Source: Acrocarpospora macrocephala (GTDB lineage: Bacteria > Actinomycetota > Actinomycetes > Streptosporangiales > Streptosporangiaceae). From it: a DNA stretch of 54,477 bases. Shown piece by piece: positions 1-7,899 of the stretch; position 1 is the first letter of the stretch; each line of letters begins with the position of its first letter. The stretch covers positions 1 to 54,477 of the forward strand of contig NZ_BLAE01000003.1 in NCBI RefSeq assembly GCF_009687865.1, given 5' to 3'. The translations under genes were made by a program, and so were the position numbers. The notes under the pieces were generated by a model. The model was not told the DNA's origin, did no database searches, and was given only the letters and a program-made list of their open reading frames with translations.

Positions 1-20
1 GTAAGCATTCACGTCCCGCG
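1..20 (+). repeat. Left terminal inverted repeat of the IS66 element
   Basis: Begins GTAAGCATTCACGTC. Its reverse complement matches 1635-1654 at 17 of 20 positions, and at 14 of the outer 15. Confidence 0.88.
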
Positions 21-90
21 CATTTCGAGTTCTGACGATCGCGCTGTGTGATCGTCCTTGCGCGTGCGTGAGTACGGCGGCTTCGTAGTG

Positions 91-1557
91 TCAGGCCGTA
101 GCAGGGCCGGGTGGCATCCAGAGCCTGCCCAGCAGCGCATCGCGCAGGACGGTCATGACATCCAGACCGTGCTTCATCGCGGTGGACAGGTAGCCGCGGA
201 TCGCATACCGATGCCGGGCGTGCCGCTCGGAGCGGAGCCGTCCGGAGATCTTCTGCTGGGTCTTGGCGGGTCGCAGGTCGCGCTCAGCCTGGTTGTTGGT
301 GGGCGGGATCCGCAGGTCATGAGCGAAGCGCAGGACGTCGTCGGCCCGGTCGCGCAGGACCTCCAGCAGGACCCGGCCGACCGGTTGGGTGACGGTCTTG
401 GCCGGGCCGGGGACACGCTTGACCTCTGACAGGCCGACGGCGACCCCGCCGCGGAACATCTTCGTGAACATCGCCAATGTGCCCGCCGCGATGGCGTCCC
501 CGCCCTGCTCGCGGGCAAGGTTGGCGGCGTGGATCAGGCCGCGCAGCGCCATCTGAAGCTGCCGGGGCCAGCGGGCTTCGGGGTAGGTCTCGGCGCAGTC
601 TTCGAGATCGCGGATCAGGTGCGCCACGCAGAGTTGATGGTCTCGTGTCCCGAGGTCGGCGGCGTCGTAGTTCTGGTAGCGGTCGTGCACCACCACGCCG
701 GTCACCTCGGCCAAGACGAACCGTTTGAAGGTGGCCAGGTCGCGTCCGCCGAGCATGTACCAGGTCAGCAACTCGGTGCAGGCCACCAGCAGATACTTCC
801 CGGTCTTCTTCGGTCCCACCCGGACCGGCGTTTCATCGCAGGAGACGACGTAGGCGAGGGTGAGCAGCATCCGGATGCGCGCGTTGGCCGCCGCGACCGC
901 GGCGGCGGCCCGGCCGATCAGGCCGTGCACGAACCCGGGCGAGGGGGTGGCGCCGGTCAGCGAGGCCACCAGCTCGGCGCACCGGTGCACCGGAATCGCG
1001 TGGACGACCAGCAGATACACGCACCAGGCCTGCAGATTGACACCGAGACTGACGGGCGCGGCGTTCACTCCCGCCGGACGCGGCGCGGTGTGCACGGCGC
1101 CGCACCGGCAGGCGAGCGTGTGCAGGTTGTGCTGGACGCGCCGGGCCACCACCAGCGGGATCTCGATCTGCTGGTGAGCAGCGGTCACTCCCAGATCGGC
1201 CGCCAGGGCGAGATCGGCCCCGCACCCGCACGGCCCTTGCGGGTAGTGATTGATGATGGCGCCGTCGGCGATGTCGTCCGACCAGGCCAGCGCCTTGCCC
1301 TCGGCGCCGGGCTGCTTTCCCGGCCTGCGCCGGCCGGTGCTGCCGGCCGTGCGGTCCTTCGGCTTCTTGCGGCCAGGAAGGTCGTCGGCCGATGGTGGCA
1401 TCCCGGAGTTACCGCTGTTGCGTGAGACCAGCCGTTCCAGCTTGGCCACGCGTTCCCGCAGCTGGGCGACCTCCGCCTTCAGAGCGGCGTTCTCGGCCAT
1501 GAGGGCACGCGTCAGAGCGATCAGCTCCTCGCGGGACAGCTCCTCCAGGCCGGACAC
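91..1557 (-). CDS. IS66-family transposase
   Basis: This 488-residue protein is a DDE transposase that would cut and join the ends of the surrounding element. The N-terminus is a leucine-rich coiled coil (about residues 8-45), followed by the SRNSGNSGMPPSADD segment typical of IS66 transposases. Cysteine pairs at about 110-112 and 150-152 look like a zinc-binding region. The catalytic triad is visible as D241 (CDETPVRVG), D292 (HDRYQNYD) and E425 (NNQAERDLRP). The length is normal for full-size IS66 transposases and the frame is unbroken, so the enzyme may be active. It is the only gene between the terminal repeats. Confidence 0.95.
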   Translation of the reverse strand: MSGLEELSREELIALTRALMAENAALKAEVAQLRERVAKLERLVSRNSGNSGMPPSADDLPGRKKPKDRTAGSTGRRRPGKQPGAEGKALAWSDDIADGAIINHYPQGPCGCGADLALAADLGVTAAHQQIEIPLVVARRVQHNLHTLACRCGAVHTAPRPAGVNAAPVSLGVNLQAWCVYLLVVHAIPVHRCAELVASLTGATPSPGFVHGLIGRAAAAVAAANARIRMLLTLAYVVSCDETPVRVGPKKTGKYLLVACTELLTWYMLGGRDLATFKRFVLAEVTGVVVHDRYQNYDAADLGTRDHQLCVAHLIRDLEDCAETYPEARWPRQLQMALRGLIHAANLAREQGGDAIAAGTLAMFTKMFRGGVAVGLSEVKRVPGPAKTVTQPVGRVLLEVLRDRADDVLRFAHDLRIPPTNNQAERDLRPAKTQQKISGRLRSERHARHRYAIRGYLSTAMKHGLDVMTVLRDALLGRLWMPPGPATA

Positions 1558-1634
1558 CCGAAGATCACATCATCTGTCGGCCGGTAGATCAAAGTGACGG
1601 AAAGTCACGCATCCAGCCGCACCACTACACCCAG

Positions 1635-1654
1635 CGCACGACGTGAATGTTTAC
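1635..1654 (-). repeat. Right terminal inverted repeat of the IS66 element
   Basis: Ends GACGTGAATGTTTAC, the partner of bases 1-20. It marks the right boundary of the element, 77 bp upstream of the transposase start. Confidence 0.88.
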
Positions 1655-1728
1655 CAATTATTGTGATGATGTTTGCTCTTATCGGGCACCACGAAAAGTT
1701 GCCCGGGGGGGTCGAATCTCCATACGGC

Positions 1729-1884
1729 GTCCTGGACCACCCTCCCCGGCGCGTGAGCAGCCTGGACGGCAACGCCGGGCAGGTCCGCCGGCAGATGACC
1801 GACCACCGGCTGCGCGCCCGCGCCCACACCGGCGAACACGGCGAGGACCCCGCCGACATCCGCGACTGGTCCTGGCCCCGCTGA
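1729..1884 (+). pseudogene. C-terminal remnant of a phosphoketolase gene
   Basis: The last 50 or so codons before the TGA at 1882 read like the extreme C-terminus of xylulose-5-phosphate/fructose-6-phosphate phosphoketolase. The tell-tale part is a MTDHRLRARA...EHGEDP...IRDWSWP ending, the family's conserved tail. Nothing upstream in this frame resembles the rest of the roughly 790-residue enzyme. Within 75 bp the sequence runs into the IS66 right end, so the gene body is missing or was displaced by insertion or deletion. What it was is an inference from the tail alone; no start codon or RBS supports expression. Confidence 0.7.
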
Positions 1885-2030
1885 AAGCCCACGCCCATTA
1901 TCACCGGCATGAACTTTTGGCCGCAGTTCCCGTGTCAGCAGGTCAAGGTGATCATCGGCATGGGACAGCCAGCGCTGGGCAGCAGGGAGGCGGGCGAATC
2001 AACCTCACCTTCGAGAGACGGCGATTCACC

Positions 2031-2429
2031 GTGATTTTTGACCTCCGGTTCCAGTGGCCGATCACCAGCGACCTGGCAGAGCTGCGCGACCGTGTCCGCG
2101 TTTTCGGTACCGGAGCCGGCCTGAGCGGGCAGCGCCTGCTGGATCTGGTGATCGCCGCCAACGAGGCCGCCACCAACGTGCTGCAGCACGGCGGCGGAAG
2201 CGGCACCCTCACCGCGTGGAGCGACGAGGTGGGCGTGAGCCTGGAGTTCGTTGATGCCGCAGGCACCCTGACCGACGCCCATCTGGACACCGGACCCGAA
2301 CCCGCCGTCGGTCATGGTGCCGGTCTGTGGCTGATCCGCCGCCTATGTGACGAGGTCAGCCTCGAACGCGTTGCGGGTATGGCCCGGCTGCACCTGTGCC
2401 TGCATCATCGGGTGCGGGCAGGGGCCTGA
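2031..2429 (+). CDS. RsbW-like ATP-binding anti-sigma factor / serine kinase
   Basis: A 132-residue protein with a HATPase_c_2 fold of the RsbW/SpoIIAB type. The N-box reads NEAATNVLQHGG, and a G-box-like GHGAGLWLIRRL follows near the C-terminus. Such proteins bind a sigma factor and phosphorylate a STAS-domain antagonist. I chose the GTG at 2031 because homology begins there and a purine-rich GAGAGACGG lies about 10 bases upstream; the open frame extends further up without recognisable content. It is followed by a STAS gene and a kinase gene on the same strand, which makes a partner-switching role likely. Confidence 0.85.
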   Translation: MIFDLRFQWPITSDLAELRDRVRVFGTGAGLSGQRLLDLVIAANEAATNVLQHGGGSGTLTAWSDEVGVSLEFVDAAGTLTDAHLDTGPEPAVGHGAGLWLIRRLCDEVSLERVAGMARLHLCLHHRVRAGA

Positions 2430-2440
2430 TCCATCTGGTG

Positions 2441-2459
2441 ATCACCGGGGGTGATAAGC
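2441..2459. promoter_or_regulatory. Inverted-repeat motif upstream of the STAS gene
   Basis: Reads ATCACC-GGG-GGTGATAAGC and overlaps a perfect palindrome, GGTGATCACC, at 2437-2446. A near-identical arrangement (ATCACC-AGC-GGTGATAACC, read on the minus strand) occurs at 10481-10499, upstream of the second STAS gene. A half-copy, GGTGATAACC, lies at 4501-4510. This is a candidate operator or promoter element; the binding protein is unknown. Confidence 0.45.
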
Positions 2460-2622
2460 GCGGTCGAGATTGATGCTTTCCGCTCCGCCGAATCCGCTAG
2501 ATGATCAGGTCATCGCATCGCATCGCACTTCACCGCATCGTCCACGCTGGCCACCATCGCAACGTGTTCCTGCCGCCTGGCCCTCGCGGCCATCGTTCCC
2601 GCACTCCTCCGTAGGAGTAGGC

Positions 2623-3075
2623 ATGAACACCACGGACGCACCCGGCATCCCCGGTCCCGTCCTGGCACCTGTCCTCGCGCTCATGCCTCGCACAGCAGCT
2701 GACCGGCTCCTGCGCATCACCCCGCTGGTAGATCGTGCGGGCTTGCGGATCGAGGGTGAGCTCGACTACGCCACCTTGCCCGCCCTGACCCGGGCGCTGG
2801 CCTCGATGGGCGGCGGCAGCTTCAGCGTCGATCTGAGCGGCCTGGCATTCGTCGATGTCGCCGGGCTGCGTGCCTTGGTCACCGCCGCCGCCGCTCTGCC
2901 CATCGGCCACGTCCTGACGTTGCGGTCGGTGCCCCGGCACGCGCGACGCCTGCTCAACCTCACCGGCTGGCACAAGACGCTCGGTCTTCGCATGTACGCG
3001 CCGCTGCCCCCCTGGCCTGATCCACCTGATGACGCTCACGAATCACCGGCCCGGTGGATGCCCCCAGCGTCATGA
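2623..3075 (+). CDS. STAS-domain anti-sigma factor antagonist
   Basis: A 150-residue protein with a STAS domain at about residues 30-120: LRIEGELDYATLPAL, then a VDLSGLAFVDVAGLRALV core. The conserved STAS pattern is D-x-S/T-G-x-x-F-x-D-x-x-G, but here the usual phosphorylated Ser/Thr after the second aspartate is replaced by Val-Ala, as in several actinomycete anti-anti-sigma proteins. The ATG at 2623 has a clear GTAGGAG ribosome site about 6 bases upstream. The stop codon overlaps the kinase start (ATGA at 3072-3075), so the two are probably translationally coupled. The role is inferred as an antagonist of an RsbW-type protein. Confidence 0.85.
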   Translation: MNTTDAPGIPGPVLAPVLALMPRTAADRLLRITPLVDRAGLRIEGELDYATLPALTRALASMGGGSFSVDLSGLAFVDVAGLRALVTAAAALPIGHVLTLRSVPRHARRLLNLTGWHKTLGLRMYAPLPPWPDPPDDAHESPARWMPPAS

Positions 3076-4316
3076 GGGCGCCCTACCGGCGAGCCCGGCA
3101 CACCGGCAGGTGCGTGGCCTCCCCTCATCCCGGCGCGCCGACAGCCGAACTGGAACGGCTGCGCCGCCAGGTGCTGCGACGTGCCCAGGCCGAGGCCGCC
3201 GCAGTACTCGCCCGGGCCCGCACCGAAGCCGAGCAGATCATGGCCGGGGCCAGGCGACAGCGAGCCAACAGCGAACACCTGCCACGGCTGCAGACCCAAG
3301 CGGGCCACACCACGGGCCACACCACGGGCCACACCGCGCGGCAGCAGGCGCCCGCACCCGCCGACGGCCACGACCTCACGCCGATCATGGTGCTAAACGG
3401 CCACTGGCGGATCTATGCGCCCCTGGGCGCCGACTCCGGTGGCATGGCCGCCCTGTACAAGGCATACGAACTGGCCGACCCCGCCACCACCGTCGTGGCC
3501 AAGGTGTTCCACCAGCCCCACGGCGACCCCCAGCGGTTCCGCACCTTCCTGCGCGAGGTCCGGAGCATGCGCTTGCACGACCCGCACATCGGGCAGATCA
3601 TCGACTCCGGCCAGGACCGCAGGTCCAAGGCGGTCTACCTCATCTCCCCCCTCTACCAGCCGGGCAGTCTCAACCTTCACCTCCAAGACCGGCCAGGCGC
3701 CGGCGTCCCCCTGAAGTGGAGCCTGTGGGTCCTGGACCAGGTGCTGGCCGGGCTGGAGGCCGCCGCCATGAGCAACATCATCCACCTCGACATCAAGCCG
3801 CAGAACATCGTGCTGGACGGCCCCGGCAACATCAGGATCATCGACTGGGGAATGTCACAACTACACCAGGCCGGGCACAGCGTCTCCACGTTCCTGCCCG
3901 GGGGAACCAAGTGGTTCGCCAGCCCCGAGCAACTCGGCGGCACCGCCACCGCCCCCAGCAGCCTGTCCGACCTGTACGGCGTGGGTGCCCTGGCCTACTG
4001 GCTGCTGACCGGCCTGGCACCGCTGCGACGCGAGCTCGAAACCGAAACCGGCGCCAACGCCGATACCGATCTTCTGCAGGTGCGGCACCTGATGCAAGCC
4101 GGGACCCGGCCCGAGCGCGCCGACCGTTTCATCCCAGCCGTGCCCGAGCCGCTCGGCAGGCTCATCGACCAATGGCTCAGCTACACCCCAGCAGATCGCA
4201 TCCCGCACCGACTGGATCCCTCCACCGCGCTCCGCTGGGCACGCATGGCCTTAGACCGCGACATCGCCAGCCACGCCCTGAACCCCAGCGCCCGGCCCCA
4301 GGGGAGGTGTGGCTAG
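3072..4316 (+). CDS. Atypical Ser/Thr protein kinase with N-terminal coiled coil
   Basis: About 414 residues from the ATG that overlaps the STAS stop. Residues 25-65 are a charged, alanine-rich coiled coil. Residues 79-88 hold GHTTGHTTGH repeats. The kinase domain runs from about 107 to 390. K144 (VVAKVF) and E162 look like the Lys-Glu pair. The catalytic loop is HLDIKPQN (238-245), with HLD in place of HRD. The metal-binding motif is DWG (258-260) in place of DFG. SPE at 284-286 stands for APE. Catalytic residues are thus present in variant form and activity is plausible. There is no membrane segment or PASTA domain, unlike PknB. Coupling to a STAS gene suggests it feeds a sigma-regulatory switch. 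Confidence 0.85.
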   Translation: MRAPYRRARHTGRCVASPHPGAPTAELERLRRQVLRRAQAEAAAVLARARTEAEQIMAGARRQRANSEHLPRLQTQAGHTTGHTTGHTARQQAPAPADGHDLTPIMVLNGHWRIYAPLGADSGGMAALYKAYELADPATTVVAKVFHQPHGDPQRFRTFLREVRSMRLHDPHIGQIIDSGQDRRSKAVYLISPLYQPGSLNLHLQDRPGAGVPLKWSLWVLDQVLAGLEAAAMSNIIHLDIKPQNIVLDGPGNIRIIDWGMSQLHQAGHSVSTFLPGGTKWFASPEQLGGTATAPSSLSDLYGVGALAYWLLTGLAPLRRELETETGANADTDLLQVRHLMQAGTRPERADRFIPAVPEPLGRLIDQWLSYTPADRIPHRLDPSTALRWARMALDRDIASHALNPSARPQGRCG

Positions 4317-4713
4317 CGAGCGGCCCGACGGTCCAAAGGGCCGGTGCCCCAGGCTGAGCTGAGGACAGACCAGGACAGACATGGACCATCATCTTCCCCC
4401 CTCCGACCCGGCCACCAACGAGTCTGGCGCTGGTGTTACGTGCACGAACGGCCCGTGTGAGCCACGTCCTCGGGGCACGGCACGCACGCTCATCGATTCC
4501 GGTGATAACCGGCCTGATCATTGCTCGTTTCCCCGTCCGAGGCCGGGGAGGACACTGGAATTCCGAGCCGCCTGACCGCGGCGCATGTCCGCCCGGCGAG
4601 GCCAGGTCGCGCGGCCGATCCCGCCTGGATGCCGTCGAATCGCACGATGCCCGGCGTTGTCCCCATCACCCTCCGACGCCCCCCGTGAATTGACGAAGAT
4701 AGAGGTAGAACCG
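4317..4713. other. Intergenic region without a convincing gene
   Basis: 397 bp between the kinase and a small membrane protein gene. It contains GGTGATAACC at 4501-4510, the half-copy of the motif found near both STAS genes. Short open frames here lack actinomycete codon bias and recognisable content. I see no clear terminator. Confidence 0.5.
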
Positions 4714-4911
4714 ATGCGCATCGCATCGATATTGCTGATCCTGTGGCTGATCGCCGGCGTCATCGCGGCAGGCCAACGCGACTACTACGCAGGACCGGTG
4801 GAGAACTGCAACCAGGGGGCCACCATCGCCGTGACGATCCTGGCAGGCCCCCTCAACTACCTCGGCATGAACCCGAAGATCGCCTGCCAGACACCCCAGC
4901 CCAGCCAGTAA
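4714..4911 (+). CDS. Small membrane protein, conserved-looking actinomycete family
   Basis: A 65-residue protein. The N-terminus (residues 2-20, IASILLILWLIAGVIAAG) is a single hydrophobic helix, followed by QRDYY and a second moderately hydrophobic stretch, TIAVTILAGPLNYLG. It ends in PQPSQ. Two cysteines flank the middle. The start at 4714 has the purine-rich AGAGGTAGAA just upstream. I recall similar short proteins in Streptomyces with a conserved AGPLNY...NPK motif, but no function is known to me. It stands alone, 85 bp ahead of a LysR gene on the same strand. Confidence 0.65.
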   Translation: MRIASILLILWLIAGVIAAGQRDYYAGPVENCNQGATIAVTILAGPLNYLGMNPKIACQTPQPSQ

Positions 4912-4996
4912 CGCCAGGGCTGCCACAGCCCCGTGAGGATCTAAAGTGAGGTAGACGGTCCATATCGGCGCCGCCCGATCGGGAAGGGGTGGCGGC

Positions 4997-5956
4997 ATGG
5001 AGTTACGCCAGCTGCGCTATTTCGTGACGCTGGCCGAGGAGCTGCATTTCGGCCGGGCCGCCGCCCGGGAGCACATCGTGCAATCCGCGCTCAGCCAGCA
5101 GGTGCAGCGGCTGGAGCGCGAGCTGGGGGTGCGGCTGCTGGACCGCAGCACCCACCACGTGGACCTGACCCCGGCGGGCGCTGCCTTCCTCATCGAGGCG
5201 CGCCAGATCCTGGACCACGTGAACCGCGCGGCGCTGGCCGCGCGCAACGCCGTCGCGTCATCGCCGACACTGCGCGCCGGCATCATCGACGCCTCCTACG
5301 ACTCCATGCCCCAGATCCTGCGCGAGGTCCAGCGCAGCCATCCGGATTTCACCATCCACCAGGTCGAAGCGGGCACCCCCGAACAGTACCGGCAACTGGC
5401 CGACGGGCGGCTGGACATCGGCATCGGGCGCGCCTCCCAGGCACCGCCCGAGGTGGCCTCCGAGCTGATCAGGCTCGACCCGCTCGGCGTGCTGATCCCC
5501 GACGACCACCGCTTCGCCGCCCAGGACGGGGTACCCGTCGCCGCCCTCGCCGACGAGCTCCTGCTGCTCGGCGAGGACGGCCAGACACCGGAGCTCAACC
5601 AGTTCGTCATCGAGCTGTGCCGCTCGGCCGGGTTCGCGCCCACCATCTATGAGGGAACCGTGGAGAGCACCCGCGCCGCCGCCGATCTGGTGCTCCAGCA
5701 CCGCTGCGTGCATTGCATCCCCTCCTCCTCCCGCACCTCCAACCGGCCGGGCACCATCTGGCGGCCGCTGACCGAACCGGTCACGCACTATCCCTGGTCA
5801 CTGCTGTGGCGCGAAGGCAACCCCTCTCCCCACCTGGCCGCCGTCCTCCAAGACGCACGGGGACTCGCCCAGCGGCTCGGCTGGCTGCACCCCGCCGGGC
5901 CGACCTCGCCTGCGGACGCTCCAGCGGTCATCGGCCAGGGGGAGGAAACCGTCTGA
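4997..5956 (+). CDS. LysR-family transcriptional regulator
   Basis: A 319-residue protein of standard LysR length. The winged HTH occupies residues 1-60 (MELRQLRYFVTLAEELHFGRAAAREH, then SALSQQVQRLERELG). The rest is a periplasmic-binding-protein-like effector domain. The ATG at 4997 has a strong GGGAAGGGG site upstream. LysR genes usually lie next to a divergently read target. Here the neighbours point the same way, so neither the target nor the effector can be read from context. The domain call is firm; the regulon is unknown. Confidence 0.93.
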   Translation: MELRQLRYFVTLAEELHFGRAAAREHIVQSALSQQVQRLERELGVRLLDRSTHHVDLTPAGAAFLIEARQILDHVNRAALAARNAVASSPTLRAGIIDASYDSMPQILREVQRSHPDFTIHQVEAGTPEQYRQLADGRLDIGIGRASQAPPEVASELIRLDPLGVLIPDDHRFAAQDGVPVAALADELLLLGEDGQTPELNQFVIELCRSAGFAPTIYEGTVESTRAAADLVLQHRCVHCIPSSSRTSNRPGTIWRPLTEPVTHYPWSLLWREGNPSPHLAAVLQDARGLAQRLGWLHPAGPTSPADAPAVIGQGEETV

Positions 5957-6712
5957 CGCGCCTCCGCGTCCTGGTCATCGGTTCTGGTGATCGGTCCTTC
6001 CCCGATCCCCTGTTTCCGCATGGCACGCCGGGGTGTTGGTTCAAGGTGAACGAGTTTGGCGGCAGTCCTGCTTCTTGGCTACAACCTGCTCACCGGCCGC
6101 CGTTCTGGCCGCCGGGCCGGCCGCCGATGACCCCGCCCAGCACGCCCGGCTGGCGCGGCTTGGGGTGATGCCGGAAGGCCTTGACCAGGCCGCCTCTGCC
6201 GGCCTGGTCAAGGCCATCAACGGGTTCGACGTCGGCCTCGGCCACGACGTCGACCGCGCCGCCGCCCTCGGTGCACTCGTCACCGCATGAGGCAGTGGCG
6301 ACACGATTCTCAGCGACATCCCTGGTCAGACGATCTATTGATTTCGGCGGATGCTACGGCGACCCCTTTATGAATCAGCGGGTATCACCCGAACACGGTC
6401 GGCAGGGCCGGCCTCTTCCGCGTCGAGAAAGGCGACCAGGTGTCATGATCGTTGCAAACGCCCCTAAGCCACCGGCGCAAGGGCTGGATGCCGCTCTCCA
6501 TTCGCTGCCTCGCGCCTATGCCGACGCGGGCGACGGCGATCACGGCGAGTTCTGATGTGCAGGTCGCTCTCGCGGGCCGGCGGAAGACCTGGGTTCGTGA
6601 CGTGCTTGGGAAGTTGAGCCAGGACGTTGCCGGATCGCGCACCGTGATCACTGGCGGGTATTCGGAGCCGAAGGATTCGCTCGGCAGTGCCCCAGGGGGG
6701 CATGTGGGGAGG
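5957..6712. other. Long intergenic stretch, possibly degraded coding sequence
   Basis: 756 bp without a gene I can support. An 85-codon frame at 6033-6290 (ending ...VGLGHDVDRAAALGALVTA) has plausible amino-acid composition in its second half but no family I recognise; it may be a gene fragment. A 16-bp perfect inverted repeat lies inside it at 6177-6215. The frame leading into the ferredoxin reductase from 6452 shows no homology before residue 88. Confidence 0.4.
6177..6215. repeat. Perfect 16-bp inverted repeat with 7-nt loop
   Basis: Arms GGCCTTGACCAGGCCG (6177-6192) and CGGCCTGGTCAAGGCC (6200-6215) pair without mismatch around CCTCTGC. There is no T tract after it. It could be a terminator for the LysR gene about 220 bp upstream, an operator, or a cruciform-forming site. 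Confidence 0.6.
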
Positions 6713-7888
6713 ATGAGTGCGGAATTCGGCTTGCCTGGGCCGACGGTTCTGCGGCGGCTGGCGAAGGCCGCCCATTGGCTGTCGACACCCTTGCTGCCAG
6801 AGGACTACCTGGGGTTGTTGGACCCGCTCTGGTCGGCTGAGGAACTGCGCGGCCGGGTCGAGGGCGTGTACCGCGAAACCGCCGACGCGGCCACCCTGGT
6901 GATCCGCCCCGGCCGTGGCTGGAGCGCGCACCGCCCCGGCCAATGGGTCCGGATCGGCGTCGATATCCAGGGCAGACGCCACTGGCGGACCTATTCGCTG
7001 TCGTCACCGCCGGAACGGCCCGACGGCTGCTTCACGATCACGGTCAAAGCGATCCCGGACGGACTCGTCTCCAATCACCTCGCACGGCGCACGGCGCCCG
7101 GGACGATTGTCAGGCTGGCCGGGCCGGAGGGTGAGTTCGTTGTCCCGGAGCCACCACCGCCGCGTCTGCTGTTCCTGACCGCCGGCAGCGGCATCACACC
7201 GGTGATGGCGATACTGAGCAGTTTGCTGGCCGGCGAGACCCCCACGGGTACCGGCCGCAGCAGCGCGGAGGCTTCCCCGGCGGGCGCCGAAGCCGTTCAC
7301 CCGAAGTGGCCGCCCGTGCAGGAGCGACGCGCGCTGCCCGACGTGGTGCTGGTGCATTCGGCGCCGACACCCCAGGACGTCATCTTCGGTGAACGGCTTC
7401 GGCACCTCGCCGCGCGATCCCCGTACCTGCGGCTGTATGAGCGGCACACGCGGAGCGCGGGACGGCTCAGGCCGGCGGACTTGGCCGGGCTCTGCCCGGA
7501 CTGGGCACAGCGTTCCGTCTGGGCCTGCGGGCCGGCCGCGATGCTCGACGAGGTCGTGGCGCACTGGACCGGGCCGGAGGATCGGCTGCACATCGAGCAC
7601 TTCCGCCCGACGGTCCTGACATCTGGCGGTGAGGGCGGACGCGTGCGTTTCACCAAGACCGGCCGGGAGGCGGATGCCGACGGCGTAACGCCGTTGCTGA
7701 CCGTCGGCGAGGATACGGGGGTTCTCATGCCGAGCGGCTGCCGCATGGGCATCTGCCACAGCTGCGTCGGGCGTCTCCGCTCCGGTCGAGTACGTGATCT
7801 GCGCACCGGCCAGGTCCACGGTGAAGCGGGGGACCTGATCCAGACCTGCGTGTCGGCCGCCGCCGGTCCCATCGAGATTGAGCTTTGA
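6713..7888 (+). CDS. FAD/2Fe-2S ferredoxin reductase partner of a fatty-acid desaturase
   Basis: About 391 residues from the ATG at 6713, preceded by GTGGGGAGG. An FNR-type FAD domain is followed by an NAD(P) domain (RTYSLSSPP for flavin binding, LFLTAGSGITPVMAIL for pyridine nucleotide, WACGPAAML). A plant-type ferredoxin domain forms the C-terminus, with cluster ligands in GCRMGICHSC (C-x4-C-x2-C) and a distal TC in IQTCVS. It would pass electrons from NAD(P)H to the desaturase encoded 11 bp downstream. The order and domain layout match the mycobacterial Rv3230c/DesA3 pair. An insertion of about 35 residues rich in Gly/Ser/Ala splits the NAD domain (around 7237-7330). Confidence 0.9.
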   Translation: MSAEFGLPGPTVLRRLAKAAHWLSTPLLPEDYLGLLDPLWSAEELRGRVEGVYRETADAATLVIRPGRGWSAHRPGQWVRIGVDIQGRRHWRTYSLSSPPERPDGCFTITVKAIPDGLVSNHLARRTAPGTIVRLAGPEGEFVVPEPPPPRLLFLTAGSGITPVMAILSSLLAGETPTGTGRSSAEASPAGAEAVHPKWPPVQERRALPDVVLVHSAPTPQDVIFGERLRHLAARSPYLRLYERHTRSAGRLRPADLAGLCPDWAQRSVWACGPAAMLDEVVAHWTGPEDRLHIEHFRPTVLTSGGEGGRVRFTKTGREADADGVTPLLTVGEDTGVLMPSGCRMGICHSCVGRLRSGRVRDLRTGQVHGEAGDLIQTCVSAAAGPIEIEL

Positions 7889-7899
7889 GAGGAACGTTC

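Larger units (their letters stand above)
1..1654. mobile_element. IS66-family insertion sequence, apparently complete
   Basis: The element is bounded by imperfect inverted repeats at 1-20 and 1635-1654 (17 of 20 positions match). The outer ends read GTAA, as is usual for IS66 elements. It contains one transposase gene and no separate tnpA or tnpB, which fits the single-gene ISBst12-like branch of IS66. The family makes 8-bp target duplications. The left copy would lie outside the window, so the duplication cannot be checked; the 8 bases right of the element are CAATTATT. Confidence 0.88.

Noticed and set aside
529-1425. Long plus-strand open frame across the IS66 transposase
   Set aside because: It is antisense to a clear transposase; its composition is that of a high-GC shadow frame (Gly/Arg/Ala-rich) with no domain.
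6448-6555. GDGDHG sequence resembling a DhaL/DAK phosphotransferase motif
   Set aside because: Only one short match, in a frame that stops two codons later, with no flanking DhaL residues.
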